From positions 19,891,052-19,955,051 of the forward strand of contig NC_051444.1 of the NCBI RefSeq assembly GCF_001649575.2: DNA of 64,000 nt, in the 5' to 3' direction. The translations under genes were made by a program, and so were the position numbers. The notes under the pieces were generated by a model. The model ran no database searches and was not told where the DNA came from. It saw only the letters and a program-made list of their open reading frames with translations. Each line of letters starts with the position of its first letter. The stretch's first letter is position 1. The stretch is from Kryptolebias marmoratus (lineage: Eukaryota > Chordata > Actinopteri > Cyprinodontiformes > Rivulidae). Below, one piece after another: positions 13,490 to 25,238 of this stretch.

Positions 13490-13816
13490 ATCTATGTCGC
13501 AACCTTCATCACTGGTCATAAGATGCGAATCATGGCAGAAAGAACAAGATCCCAGATATGAGCAGCTGAAATGAGCTTCCTACTTAGGGCGGCAGGGATC
13601 AGTCTTAGAGATAGAGTGAGGAGTACTGTCATATGGGGGGGGGGGGCTTGAAGTAGAGCCGCTGCTCCTCTGCATCAAAGGAAATGAACTGAAGTGGTTC
13701 GAGCATCTGATTAGGATGCCTCCTGAACAGCTCCCTTTGGAGTTTTTTTCAGGTTTGTCACACTAGGAGGAGAATCTGAACAGATCCAGAACTCGCTGGA
13801 GGGATTATGTATCCTT
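13490..13816 (+). mobile_element. LINE host copy, 3' part
   Basis: This continues the interrupted LINE. In the plus frame it starts with SIYVATFITGHKMRIMAERT, matching the usual passage before a TERTRSRIQAAEMSFLRR-like block of this family. It then runs through the ORF2 C-terminus ('gccgctgctcctctgcatca', 'ctgattaggatgcctcctga', 'ctcgctggagggattatg') into the GGAT tail. A G12 run near 13637 and small indels break the frame. Confidence 0.7.
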
Positions 13817-13933
13817 GGATGGATGGATGGATGGATGGATGGATGGATGGATGGATGGATGGATGGATGGATGGATGGATGGATGGATGGATGGATGGAT
13901 GGATGGATGGATGGATGGATGGATGGATGGATG
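13817..13933 (+). repeat. (GGAT)n microsatellite, LINE 3' tail
   Basis: About 29 near-perfect copies of the tetranucleotide GGAT directly follow the LINE ORF2 end. Elements of this family end in GATG repeats, so this tract is best explained as the expanded tail rather than an independent satellite. The long frame encoding repeated HPSI on the minus strand is a by-product. Confidence 0.95.
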
Positions 13934-15152
13934 ATTTGCTGAAGCAAAAGCATTGTTCTCTTTTCGTAAAGGGTGCTCTCCGGTGAGCAGGAAAAAAAAA
14001 AAAAACAGAGTTAATTAACCCTGAATTCAGGGAGTCGTTGAGATTTCCATTTGAGAAGGTGAGTTAAGCTAAACTCTGGCCTGCTATAGATTCATTTAAG
14101 CTGTAGGGAAAGGCAAGCGGTGCTATCCACACTTCATAAAGAGGAAAAACGTGAAGCACCTTCATTTTGTCTCTCGAGCCTCAGCGAGCTGTGAGAATTC
14201 TTATCCCCTCAAGTGCAGAAGAAATCGACTCAGGAGTAGTTGGTTCATCCACATCTAATTCCACCGTGGGGAACAGTAAAGAGGAAAGAAGCTCCATTGT
14301 TAACTATTACAAAATGAGCCCACGGTGTGCCAAACCTTACATCACGTTGGACTTTAAAGGTTTTCCGTTTTAGTTTTTTACGTTTGCAACAAAACTCTCC
14401 CTGCCCACTGTTTCTTGGAGGGCTCCGTTGTCTTCCTTGAGGGTTGCTGACATGTGCAACACAAAAACATGAGCCGGCGCTGTTCATTTAAGTGAGTGAC
14501 TGCCCTTTAGACCAGTGCACGGTGTCTGCAGCGTGTCCTTCACTGAGCAAATGCTGACAAGTTCTTTGCAATGTTTCAAGTTACAACATTGAGTAAATTT
14601 GAACGCATCGAGTTGCTTTTGACAGGTGTAAACTCGTACATCTATAACTGACTCAGCAGAGTCTCGCTCCACTAAGGGCCTCTTCAGCCTGGTGGAGGAC
14701 TTCGCTATGACAAAAAGAAATCAGCCAGAATGTCAGAAAGCCTCTGCAGTGTCTTGGTAAGGACTTCAGGTGTGCATTAAGAACACAGTGTGCTCTTCAC
14801 TGCGTGCCAAAGGTCCAAGATGGTTTGGAACATGCACTAAACTTCCACAGCAAGGTCATGGCGGTGTTCTTTGTGGTGGCAGAGTATTGGGATCCTGGGT
14901 GACCACTAGGGAAGAGTGGTGGCGGTGTAGTCAAGATTTTGAAGCAGGACTGGTCATTATCTGGTTGTGACAAAGTCATGGAAACAGCCAATCACAGACA
15001 TTATATCCACGGCGGTAGCGGTGTGCCAGCACGGCGTAATCTTCTAGTGCGTCGCTGCATCTGCTGGAGCAGCAAGGTGTGAAAACAACAATGTGTTCAG
15101 ACTTTCTAGAATGAAATGTTGTGTTTTGAAGATGTGTAATGAATGACAGTAG
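13934..15152. other. Gene-free interval
   Basis: No exon is supported. The sequence is moderately GC-balanced. The 14160-14480 part is unique-looking and could be regulatory, but no motif is decisive. An A14 run lies at about 13992. Confidence 0.4.
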
Positions 15153-15490
15153 TGTTCCTTGAAGAAATGCACGTCACCCTCTGCCTTGCATGCAAACTTT
15201 AAACGAGTACGTGTTGAGAATGACTCTCAGCTACTACCAGGCCACATTTGAGCACAATATTGGTAAAAAACAAATAGTGATATATCCACATTTGAGGTTA
15301 TTAAAGAGCTTGCATGTGGCAGTCATTTTGAGTCAGGTCTACTTCAAAAGTTAATCAGTTGTAGATTTACATCAAATGGTAAATTTCTGAGAGTTTCATT
15401 AAAAGCTGTCCAGTGATTGATGAGATATTTTGCCAACAGACAGACGGACTGACGCACGGATGACTGCCCGCCTTTCATGGCAGTGGGTGA
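15153..15490. repeat. MITE-like dispersed repeat, copy B
   Basis: It has the same block order as copy A: head 'ccttgaagaaatgcacgtca', middle 'aatgactctcagctactacc', 'aaaagttaatcagttgtaga', 'gagatattttgccaacagac', tail 'ctttcatggcagtgggtgat'. The tail is a rough inverted copy of the head. No coding capacity. Confidence 0.65.
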
Positions 15491-15499
15491 TAACCAGAA

Positions 15500-18180
15500 A
15501 AGAGAATTCCGGCCTGTACTGGAGGAACTCAAGGTTCCTTAATCCACATACACTCCAGATTAGTGTGCAAATCAGATAGTCTGCTAAAACCAGGGACTGC
15601 CTCTTTAAATATTTATCTCGGTACAAAATGAATGGGTGTTACAGTGGTATAATTCTTTTCCTTGCATCATTTGTGTTGCTAAATTATAGAGCCGAATGTC
15701 CCCCCGTGGATCTGGTTCCCCTCTAATAGCTAATGCTATAACACAAATTGCAAACATATGAGGAAATTATTAATATTACTGCAGGTGATCTCAGTAACTC
15801 ACACCCAACCCTTTCATTTTCCTTTTAATATTTTATGACTGTTCTGCCATAAATTCTGGTTTTCTACTGTAAGAACGTTTGTCCTGCTGTTACACTCCGG
15901 GGTAAAAATGACCAGCCCGTATGCTTTTGTAAAAGGCAGCAGGGATGCCTCCAACAGCCTGGATCAGCATTGGGTCTGAGGCACGGTGAGAGGGTTTCCT
16001 CCATAAAGGAGTTGAAAGTTGATCAGAAGGGATTGATCGTTATCGCCCGCCACCAGAGGAGAGATAATGTTTTTGCCACACGTAGGTGTTGTGTGTGTGT
16101 GTGTGCATGTGTGTTCATTTGTCTGCAATGTTAGCAAATGATGTCATGCACCAGTGGACGGAGTTAAATGAAACTCTCGGGAAGTAATTACTGCCTGCGC
16201 ATCTAAAACTCGCGAACATCTGGAGTCAACCCAAACTCAAGATGGTCACCGCGGCTAACTGACCTAAGCCAACACAAAACCCAGCTCTAACTCAGTCAGT
16301 TTTACAGATAATGAGCTAAAATGTGTGGCAGTAGTTTAGGCGTTCCCATGATAGATTATGAGTGCAAACAGATCTCACAATACTGCATGAGATCGTGCTT
16401 AAGGTCATTTACTCTGTCCCTTTTCAGCAGGAGATGATTTCACCTTAAAACTCTGGCGTGAGAGACAGCAGAAAACATGCAGTCTGTCAGGAAATACCAG
16501 GCCTTTAATTATAAGCTAAGCGCCCCACTGCAGAGAAGGCAACTAAGTCTACCTTTACCTTGAACTGCTAAAGTGTTGCTAACACGTCCGCCGTGTTCTG
16601 TGCACGCTGTGATCAAATCTGGAATAAAAACACGACACCTGACGCAAATGTTGGGTTTGTGTTTGAGGTCACTTTTGGGAAGCTCTACTAGTCAGCAAAG
16701 ATCACAGGTTAATAAAAGAAAAGACAGAATAAAATAAACACTTCCAGTAAAGGTGCTATAGCCTAATTTAGGTAGTCAAAGTGTATAAAAAAATTTTTTA
16801 AATGTCACTGATTCAGATGAATTAGTTTTTTTTTCACGTTATACTTGTATCTACTCCAACTACTGTTGAACTTGAGACTTCTGACAACAATTCTCTCTGA
16901 GGTCTTTGAACTGTTTCCATATTACCTCATTGGAAATCCAAACAACAATGCCCCAATTACTTTTAATGGAAATCAACCATTAGGCCATTAAGTAGCTACG
17001 CAAACAGAAAAGTAATTTACCATGATGCAGAGTCCAGAAGTACGGTGTTAGATGATCTCATTTAATAATACAAATCCATTGAGGAAGGAAAATTGTTTTG
17101 TTGCGGTGTAACTTACTAAGCAAAAACAAAACAAAAATTAGTTAAACAAATTGTTCCACGACATGTCCGTGTGTTATATGGATATGTCACGGATGAAATT
17201 GGTCTTTGTTTACTTTTGCAGCTTGGTCTTTGGTCCCCATCTGCCTGCATAACCTGAAAAGCTCCACCGCAGTATAAACAGAGTTATTAAAAGCAAGTGT
17301 TACTGCAGTGAAACCATTTAAATCACCTCTGAGCGATACGTAGAGTTGCTGCCGTGCTTTGCAAAGTGCACGCGACCAAGCAGCTGACGCTGACTGATGT
17401 GGCGAGCTTCGCTGTGAGCCTTGATCTTAAGTTTGTGGTCAAAAGGATCTGCTTTTACACGTGTCGTAACCTGCTCCTGAGCAAGAGGGCTGTGCTACGA
17501 AACGAGCAACACAGCCAAGGTGGCTACAGTCTGCTGAAAGTTGGAGGACTTTGTATCAGAAAGGTGGCTGTCTTTGAGCCCAATTAGATCACCATGGTAA
17601 CCGAGGCTGAACTTATCACCTGCTCCGTAGCAGGTGTTGAGAACTCATCTTTTTTTAATTACCTCACATGATTCTCAGCATTAGAAATATGAGAAATAAC
17701 CTTAAAAACTTAAAACTTAAAACCTAAACCACTAATTCTGCTTCATGATTCAAGCCTCAGGTAAGAACTCAAATCCCGAACCAAACCTTAACTGGTATCG
17801 TTTTTCCACAGCCCAACATTCACCTGCACACGCAAACACCGTTGTTTTTGATCAGCGTGTATTGCAGCTTGATTCATAGGCTCACAGTCACAACAACCAC
17901 AGAAAAACAAATCACGAGCTGTCACTGTAAAGATCAAACTCACAACATACAACAACAACAACAAAAATCCCTTTTAAGAAGTCAAAATTAAAAAAAGCAC
18001 AAATATATCCATTGTTGACTGTTAAAAAAATCACACTTCCCTGTTTCCCTCTCATTGCAGAGAACATAAATAACAAAAATAATTGTTACTGGTCTACAAC
18101 TTAGTGCATCTCTATTTAAAATTATACATGCAATTATAATGTAAAAAATAATCTATCTTTTGTGATGATATGCTCAATAA
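15500..18180. other. Gene-free interval downstream of phospho2
   Basis: No exon is supported. A (GT)n tract lies near 16087-16105. The 15690-15960 stretch is unique-looking and might be a conserved noncoding element. The part next to 18206 is expected to contain the phospho2 3' UTR, but I see no canonical AATAAA on the minus strand close to the stop, so the transcript end is not placed. Confidence 0.4.
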
Positions 18181-18205
18181 GTGCAATTCCAACAGGGAAA
18201 ATCGA

Positions 18206-19159
18206 TCACTCCACTGTCTGTAACGCTGACTGCATCCTTGTTTTTAGCTCCTGGAGGATGTCCGAGCCACTGCTCCAAACAAAGACTTCAGCTCGAACAG
18301 AGGCGTCACCTTCCTGAGCTTTCAGCTTGGCCAGCAGTTTCTCCAGAGTGTACCCCCTCCTGGGCATCACTACGTCATGCCCTCTCAGACAGGCAGTCGG
18401 GCAGAGATCGTTGCCTCCGTCCCCGACGTAAACGACCTGCTCGTACGCAGTGCCTCCCTCAGTCTTCTCAGAAAGGTAGAGCTCCAGGACTTTCCTCTTG
18501 CAGAGGTTGACGGGACATTTATTGCAGTCGTGAGAGTGATAGCACTGCACCTCCATGTGGCCGGACTCATCGAACCGAGCCGGGTTGGTGAAAACCTGGT
18601 CCACGGCCGTTCGGAGCCCCGCCGCCGTCAAGATCCAGTCTATAAAAACGGTGTTGGAGTCAGAGATGACAATGCAGTCGATGGTGCTTTTATTCTCCGA
18701 AATAAATGTCAGCAAGTCTGTCATTCCAGCGGTGAAGGGGATGGTCTCCATCACCCCTTGGATCCTGTCGGGACTGACCCCCTGGTCTCCTGTTTGAATC
18801 AATGAAACAGGATCAGAAGTGAACGCGGAGCGGGTTGAAGGAAGCAATAAAGCACAGAAAAAACAATATACTGATCTCTCACCTACGTAGTTCATCACCC
18901 TGCCCATGTACTCAGTCCAGTGGCCCTTTTTGTATGAGCTCTTCACAGAGTCTGGAAGAGTCTGACCTGGAAGGCATCTGAAGACAGGAAACAACATGAA
19001 CAAATGGTTACGGTCACTGAACATGAATTATCCTGAGATCTGCTGGTATTTGGATCTCCAGACTTGTCATGGAACTGTTATTACATACTTGATCACCCAG
19101 GTGTCACTGTTGTTGTCGACCACTGTGTGGTCAAAATCAAAAACCATCAAAATCGTCAT
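18206..19159 (-). CDS. phospho2: Pyridoxal phosphate phosphatase PHOSPHO2
   Basis: HAD-superfamily phosphatase; the family hydrolyses pyridoxal 5'-phosphate in the cytosol. Three coding exons on the minus strand join in phase: 19159-19089, 18977-18883, 18789-18206, total 750 nt, 249 aa (human is 241). The start MTILMVFDFDHT carries the DxDxT nucleophile motif (Asp8, Asp10). WTEYMGRV is at residues 44-51, ISDSN at 97-101, a Cys-rich CNKCPVNLC passage near 144-152, and the GDGGND metal-binding motif at 178-183. Donors GTATGT and GTGAGA and acceptors cttcag and aaacag are canonical. The chosen ATG follows a good acceptor at 19167 and matches the family N-terminus. PHOSPHO1 is less likely because the N-terminus is short and the DTWVIKC context matches PHOSPHO2. 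syap1 diverges from the other side of the promoter. All catalytic residues are intact. Confidence 0.95.
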
Positions 19160-19166
19160 TTTTCAC

Positions 19167-19720
19167 CTGGAAAAAAAAGCAGCATTTTCAAATGGCCAGC
19201 CTAAAAAATAAAATGTTATTACTTTGGACATTTGGGGATGTGCCTCAGTGAGTACAATTGGTGTTATGTGTCAGCAAATAACCATAACTCTTGTCAACAC
19301 TTTCACTTTTCATTGATTGCTTATTTCTTCATGCCGAGTGAACCACAGAATCTTCATTAATAAGTTCAATGTTTTAGTTTTTATGAAATTGAACATAAAC
19401 ATACCTTTCAGGATATTATCGCTTTAATCATGGTTATTTTTGCATAGAGTTTGGTGTAATCTCGCAAATGGCTTAAGCCCGGCTACATTTACAATTAAGA
19501 TTTTGTTACGAGACTTTCAAATGGGGTCGAGAAGAAACATTTCTTGACCAGACTGTGTGCTGTGTGTTAATTCACACAAATCAAGCACATTAAAATATGA
19601 AACGCAAACGAAACTTACCCGAACCGGCTATCATCGGCCAGCCGCTGTTGTGTTATCAAGACACCATTAGCTCATTACCGCCACCTGCTGGCTAACCTGT
19701 GAAGTTTAAGATAAAAATAT
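19167..19720 (-). other. phospho2: phospho2 5' UTR intron and noncoding first exon
   Basis: On the minus strand a strong donor (GG then GTAAGT) lies at 19618/19619, and the matching polypyrimidine-rich acceptor ttttttttccag ends at 19167, eight bases before the ATG at 19159. This implies a noncoding first exon running up from 19619 into the sequence around 19640-19720. Its 5' limit cannot be read from the sequence. Confidence 0.65.
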
Positions 19721-20047
19721 ACAGAAATGTGGCGGCAGTATTTGTATAACGCCTACTGTAACCACATTACTTATCGATTTATGTATTGTACTGTTTACGT
19801 CTTTATGCAAGAATTATTCTGTGATCGTATAACTTCATTTGACCATCTGTTTGAAAATGAACTAACTCGTTGTGACCGCCAGGTGGAGGTATGGCGCAAC
19901 TGACACAGAGTACGAAGAGAAGAAGAAGAAATCCTGACGTTTCATTTCCTGGTTAAGCAAAAATAACTCTCCCACTGTTCAGTTTGGTGTTTTTCCTCTC
20001 CTCACCTCGTCTCTGGAGAGTTCATAGTTTGTTTTTTTCCTGCCAGT
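19620..20047. promoter_or_regulatory. Shared phospho2/syap1 promoter interval
   Basis: The phospho2 noncoding exon (minus) and the syap1 start codon (plus) are less than 430 bp apart, so both transcription starts must lie in this interval. It holds CpG-containing stretches (around 19615-19645 and 19930-19945) and no clear TATA box at a useful distance from either gene, which suits a housekeeping-type bidirectional promoter. Start sites are inferred, not seen. Confidence 0.6.
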
Positions 20048-23000
20048 ATGTTTAAAGGCTTTGGGACGTGGTTGGGTTTGGAGAAGACGTCAGATGAGAA
20101 GGAAAGTCTGGACGTGGAGCAGGAAGAGAAGGTGGTGGAAGCCCAAAATGAGGTAAACAAACAGCAACCAGCTGACCAAGATCATGGAGAAGCAGAGACA
20201 AAGCAGGAAAACCCGGAGCAGAGACACGGACTTGGTGGTGAGGAAACATTAATTTCTCCGTTATCTGTTACTCTATGCCCTTACAAAGTGTTAGAGTTTT
20301 TATTTTGTCACGTTAAAAGCTAGTTTTTAGGTAAAGGTTACAGCGTTTGAGAGGCTTCCTTATATTTCTCTCTATTTCCACAGTGCATAAATCTTCCTCC
20401 TGCTTGTTTTTTTTTATCCACACTGCGCAATAAACTGCTAGAGTTCTCATCTGCTGTTTGCTTTTTGTTTTCAGAAACTGTCTTGATAAGTGACTCTGCC
20501 TGTAACCACTCTGGCTTCTATTCTGTTTCAAGAATACATCTTCAGTTTTGCCTCCAACGCCACCAAGAAGCTCTCCGAGTCCATGGTGGAGACCGCTCAG
20601 ACCATCAAGAAGACGGTGGAGGAGGGGAAGATCGACGGCATCATAGACAAGGCACGCTGTTGCTCTTTTGACATTTTAAATCCTCCGTTTTGAGTTATCT
20701 CTTCTTCAGCGACAGATTTGTCTCAATCTGAAATGATGCCCTTGAAGTGGTTGATCCTTTTCACCGTTTGTTGTGTTTTTGTTTTTATTTGCAGACTATT
20801 TTAGGAGACTTCCAGAAGGAGCAAGAGAAGTTTGTTCAAGAGAAGAAGGCCAAAAAGTCAGGTAAACCTATATATGAAACAAGTACAACTGCATTATCAA
20901 TAAGCAGGAGGTAAATTACCTATAGTGACACTAAAACCCCTGCAGATACACACTAGGTTGTTTTGTACATTACTCTCATAATGTGTTATGGCCGGTGCCT
21001 CAGTTACCCGCTGACATCAGTTTGTGGTTATGTACTTGTAAGTGGTGGGTGATGAAAATATGTGAAAAAAATGTTGCTGAATACAATGAATAACTCCCTA
21101 ACATGAAGAGACTTGATCTTATATAAGTCAGTACAAGACTGAGGTACAAGAAGGAAGTCCCAGCGCACATCCTCATGATGGAAGAGGGATGATTGTAAAA
21201 CTTCTGCACAATACTGTAAATTAGGTCAACGGTAACATCAGGGTCAGATTTATTGGGGAACACTTACCCAAACTATTAACATACTATGCTTCATGATTAC
21301 TAGTTGAAGCTTAGTCACATAGAGGGAATACCATTTACACACTGTGGTCGTAAACACACACTGTACAGCTGAGTTACTGTTTGAATAATGGAAAACAGTC
21401 TATATTTGCCATGTTAATGCTAATTAGTGCAACTAAAGCTTTATCTTTACTTTATTTATCTGTGTCTTTGAACAGACAAAAGATTAATCACATCAAAAAG
21501 TCAAAACTGCTTTGTGTTTTTTTTTTGTTTTTTTTTTGTTCAGTTTGTGTTTGCTAAAACAGCAAATGTGTATAAGGCTTTTTTTTTCTATTTAGATCCC
21601 ATCATTTTACAGTAGGAAGAACTATTTACAAGTTTTAAACACTGGGCAGTTGCTTATCTTCCCAGGAGTAGACATCCTTTTGAGTTCACCCCAAGGTCAG
21701 ACAGAAAAAAATGACAAAAAACAGCTAAGAGCTCCGTCTCAGACTCTACAGTCCTCTGTTAGTGTGTTAAAGTTCATGACAGGATAATGTCAATCTGGTT
21801 TGTTTTTAGAGGCTGCCCAAAGGAAGTCTCCTTTCTCTACTAGAAACACAACAGTTGCATTAGGCTTGTTCCACAGCCACAGGATCTGATTGCAGTCAAT
21901 CAGTTGAACACAAACGCCTCTATACAACAAAGTATTGTAGAGTGTAATGGGCAGCCATCTGTCTGTTATACAGCAGGAGGAGGATGCCAAACAAAGCCAC
22001 CAATCTACAACAGAATGATTGGGAAAAGACAAGAATCAAGGGGTTGCAGTAACTCAAAGTCCAGACTTTAACCTGATGGAAATGCTATGGAGGGAACATA
22101 ATCCATCCATAATCTTCCGTTTATCCAAGTTTGAGACACATCTGTAACAGGTCCAGGAAGGCAACACTCTCCAGCTCCTCTTGGGGTATCCCAAGGCATT
22201 CCCAGGCCAGAAGTGGTGAATGATCCTTCCAACGGGCTCTGGGTCTGCCCCAGAGGAAAACCTCCTAAAGGACGGCAACCAGGAGGCATTAAATGCCAGT
22301 GTGGAGGAGCGGCGGCTCTCCTCCAAGCTCCCCTCAGCTGACGGAGCTCCTCACCTTCTCTCTGAGGTTGGCCGTAGGTCATACTTCTTGGTTCAGCTCC
22401 TCCTTTTACAGAGACGGGCTCTAACAAGGCTCTGATTCATCAGGGATCTAAATCAAGGGGGCAGATTAATGGATCCTTAAAATTGTAGTGCAGAAAGGAA
22501 TCCTATAAACCCCAATGAACTGAAGCGTTGTTGTAAAGAAGAGTGGGTCAGAGTTCACAGTGATGGGAGAGACTGATAGATAAAAAAGAAGATGATTACT
22601 TCGAGCTATTGCTGCTGAAAGTGGTTTTATCAGCTACTAAATCATAGGGTGTAGTTCTGACACACAAAGTTTTCGTTTTGTCTTAGCTTGTGCTAAATAA
22701 ATCATAGCATGTCATTTTTACTTCATGTTAAGTCCTGTTGTGAAGTAGATTTACTGTCCCAATACGTACAGATACATAAAACCTTCAAATCGAAACCACA
22801 GTCGTGCCCTTTGTTTTTAAGGAGATCACATGGTAACCAAGTAACCTCTGTTTGGTGTGAGCACGTGTATTTATGCGGCAAGACAGAAAACTGATGAGTG
22901 AGTCCGTAAACATGTTCTGATGTTTGTGTAGAAGCAGCGGTGCCTCCCTGGGTGGGCTACAACGAGGAGGAGACCATCCAGCAGCAGATCCTGGCTCTGT

Positions 23001-25190
23001 CCGCTGTAAGCCGAGTGTCACTGTGTGTTTCTGTCGTTTTCTGCTTCTTTAATCCGCTCTTTTTCTGAAACTGACACCTCTGGCTGCTGCTTTTAGGACA
23101 AGAGGAACTTCCTGCGGGACCCTCCAGCTGGCGTTCAGTTCCACTTCGACATGGAGCAGATGTATCCCCTGGCTTCCGTCATGCTGGAGGAAGACCAGCT
23201 CCTCAACCGCATGCGCTTCGACCTCGTCCCTAAACAGTAAGAGGTTTCCCTACGTTATGCGTGCGGCATGTTTTACAGCGGCGTCGGGAGAAATCCTTCG
23301 CTCCGCTGCCAGATCGCATCAGAGTTAGTTCAGGTCACTCGAGCCTCGTGCAATCAAAGTGTCACGTGATCTTATATCCGTCATGAAATGGGCCTGAGCT
23401 TACAGCACAAATCAGAAAAATACAGATTAAGGAGAGCCGTCCAAGAAGTTGGGGACAGCGCTGTAGATTATTAAACAATATACAAAAAAGTGTCAAATTT
23501 GTTGTTAGAAAATTAAAGGCAAATCGTTCCTTGAAGGAATGTATATCACCTCCTGCCCTTCAAGCCAGAATTTAGACTAAGATCATTTTATGGTGAGAAA
23601 TTGTGGATTTGAAGCTGTTTTGAAAATAACATCTTGTGCAATACTGCAAGATGTCACCCTCGGAGTATGTGTTGTGAATAACTCTCAGATGCTACCATAT
23701 TTAGCTCAATATCTGTATAATTGACTGAGCTATAGCCATTTTCCTGTTGGCTTGTGTTGATTAGCTGTGGTGGCCATCTTGATTAGGATTGACTCCAAAT
23801 CATAATCAGTTGTAGACGTTCATCCAGGGAGTATTTCTTCAAAGGTTGATTACTATCTGTCTCGGGATTTATTAGATATTTTACTAACAGACAAAGAGCG
23901 TTGACTCCAACAATTAATGCTAAAGGTTAAAGTAAAGATCTTGTGGAATAAGAAGCACTTACAGTAAGTGTAAGGGTGTGATTCTTAGCTACAACAACAC
24001 AACATTTCAGCTCAGTATCTGTAAAACTGACTGAGTTATAGCCGTTTTTGTGTTTTGTCGGGTCAGTTGGCTGCGGCGGCCATGTTGAATCAGGTTGACT
24101 CCAAAATTTAGTTAGTTGTTAATGTTCATCCAGTGACTGCTTTCTAAAAGTTTCATTAAAACCTGTCCAGTGGTTCATGAGATATTTCGCTAACGGCACA
24201 GAGAAACAAGCACACAAACACAAAGAGAGACACGAGCATTGACATTGTCCCGCCACCGTCCCCTTCAGTGCTGAAAATCTTCCAGTAGTGCAAACCCAAC
24301 GCTTCTCTTCGCCCCCCGATGAGTTCATCCTGTTCAGAATCAGGATGGAAATGGATCCTGACGTGTTTGTGTTCAACAGAGTGAAGGAGGAGGTGTTCTG
24401 GAGGAACTACTTCTACCGGGTGTCTCTGATCAAACAGTCGGCTCAGCTCACAGCGCTGGCAGCGCAGCAGCAGCAGCAGAAGGACGGCGGGGACAGCGTG
24501 GCCGCCGTCTCACCTGATGACGTCGTCTTAAAAGGTTCGGTCGCAGCACGGAGTAAGAACAGGCTGCAGTCAGTTTAAAGCAGGGGTTAAAGATGTCAGC
24601 TTTGTTCCCCAAAATACTAAGAAACAAGACCAAAGACAAGGACATGTTTTCAATGAAGAAAAAGATTCAGAATTACAAACCTGTGAGTCGCAGAAATATA
24701 TCATTTTATATTTTCAGATAATTTAGAGTTGAGTCCAGTTTCCTCGAACGCAAGATAATGAATAGTGAGCAGGCATTTTGTTTTAATCAGGATAAAATGA
24801 TTCAGTAAAGTTTAATGTTCTTAATGTATTTACAAAACTGGCTCAAAAAAGAGGATTTCTGTAAACTTTTGGAGCAATAATACCTGTTTATTATTGTTGA
24901 GTTCAATACTTTTTAATGTATTTGTTGAAACATTATCCTGTCTAGGATATAATCTACCATTCTGTGTGGCTCTACAGAATGTGAAATGGCTTGAAAGTCA
25001 TTTCAGAGGTCAGTGGGAAACAACTGATGTGAGGTGAAAACTAATAACAGTGTATTGTTATTTTTTATAGACATCGTCAGACCAAAAACGCCACCAGTTT
25101 CCATCAGCAACTTACAGAAGGTAATATTTCGTCACCTTCAGGCCTTTTCAAACAATCACAGCAGAACTGAAGAAGAAGAGCAGGCGCTTA

Positions 25191-25238
<48 letters not shown>

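Noticed and set aside
13817..13933. CRISPR-like or satellite array
   Set aside because: A simple tetranucleotide run without spacers, explained as the LINE tail.
13711..13953. Minus-strand frame of repeated HPSI
   Set aside because: It is the translation of the (GGAT)n LINE tail.
17354..17587. 77-residue plus-strand frame
   Set aside because: No domain, no splice context and no recognisable similarity; consistent with chance.
18377..18805. Plus-strand frame of 142 residues
   Set aside because: Shadow of the phospho2 third coding exon on the opposite strand.
20133..20160. Alternative syap1 exon 1 donor at aatgag/gtaaac
   Set aside because: It is a good-looking GT site, but joining it to exon 2 breaks the frame, whereas the donor at 20237 gives GLGEYIFSFA in phase.
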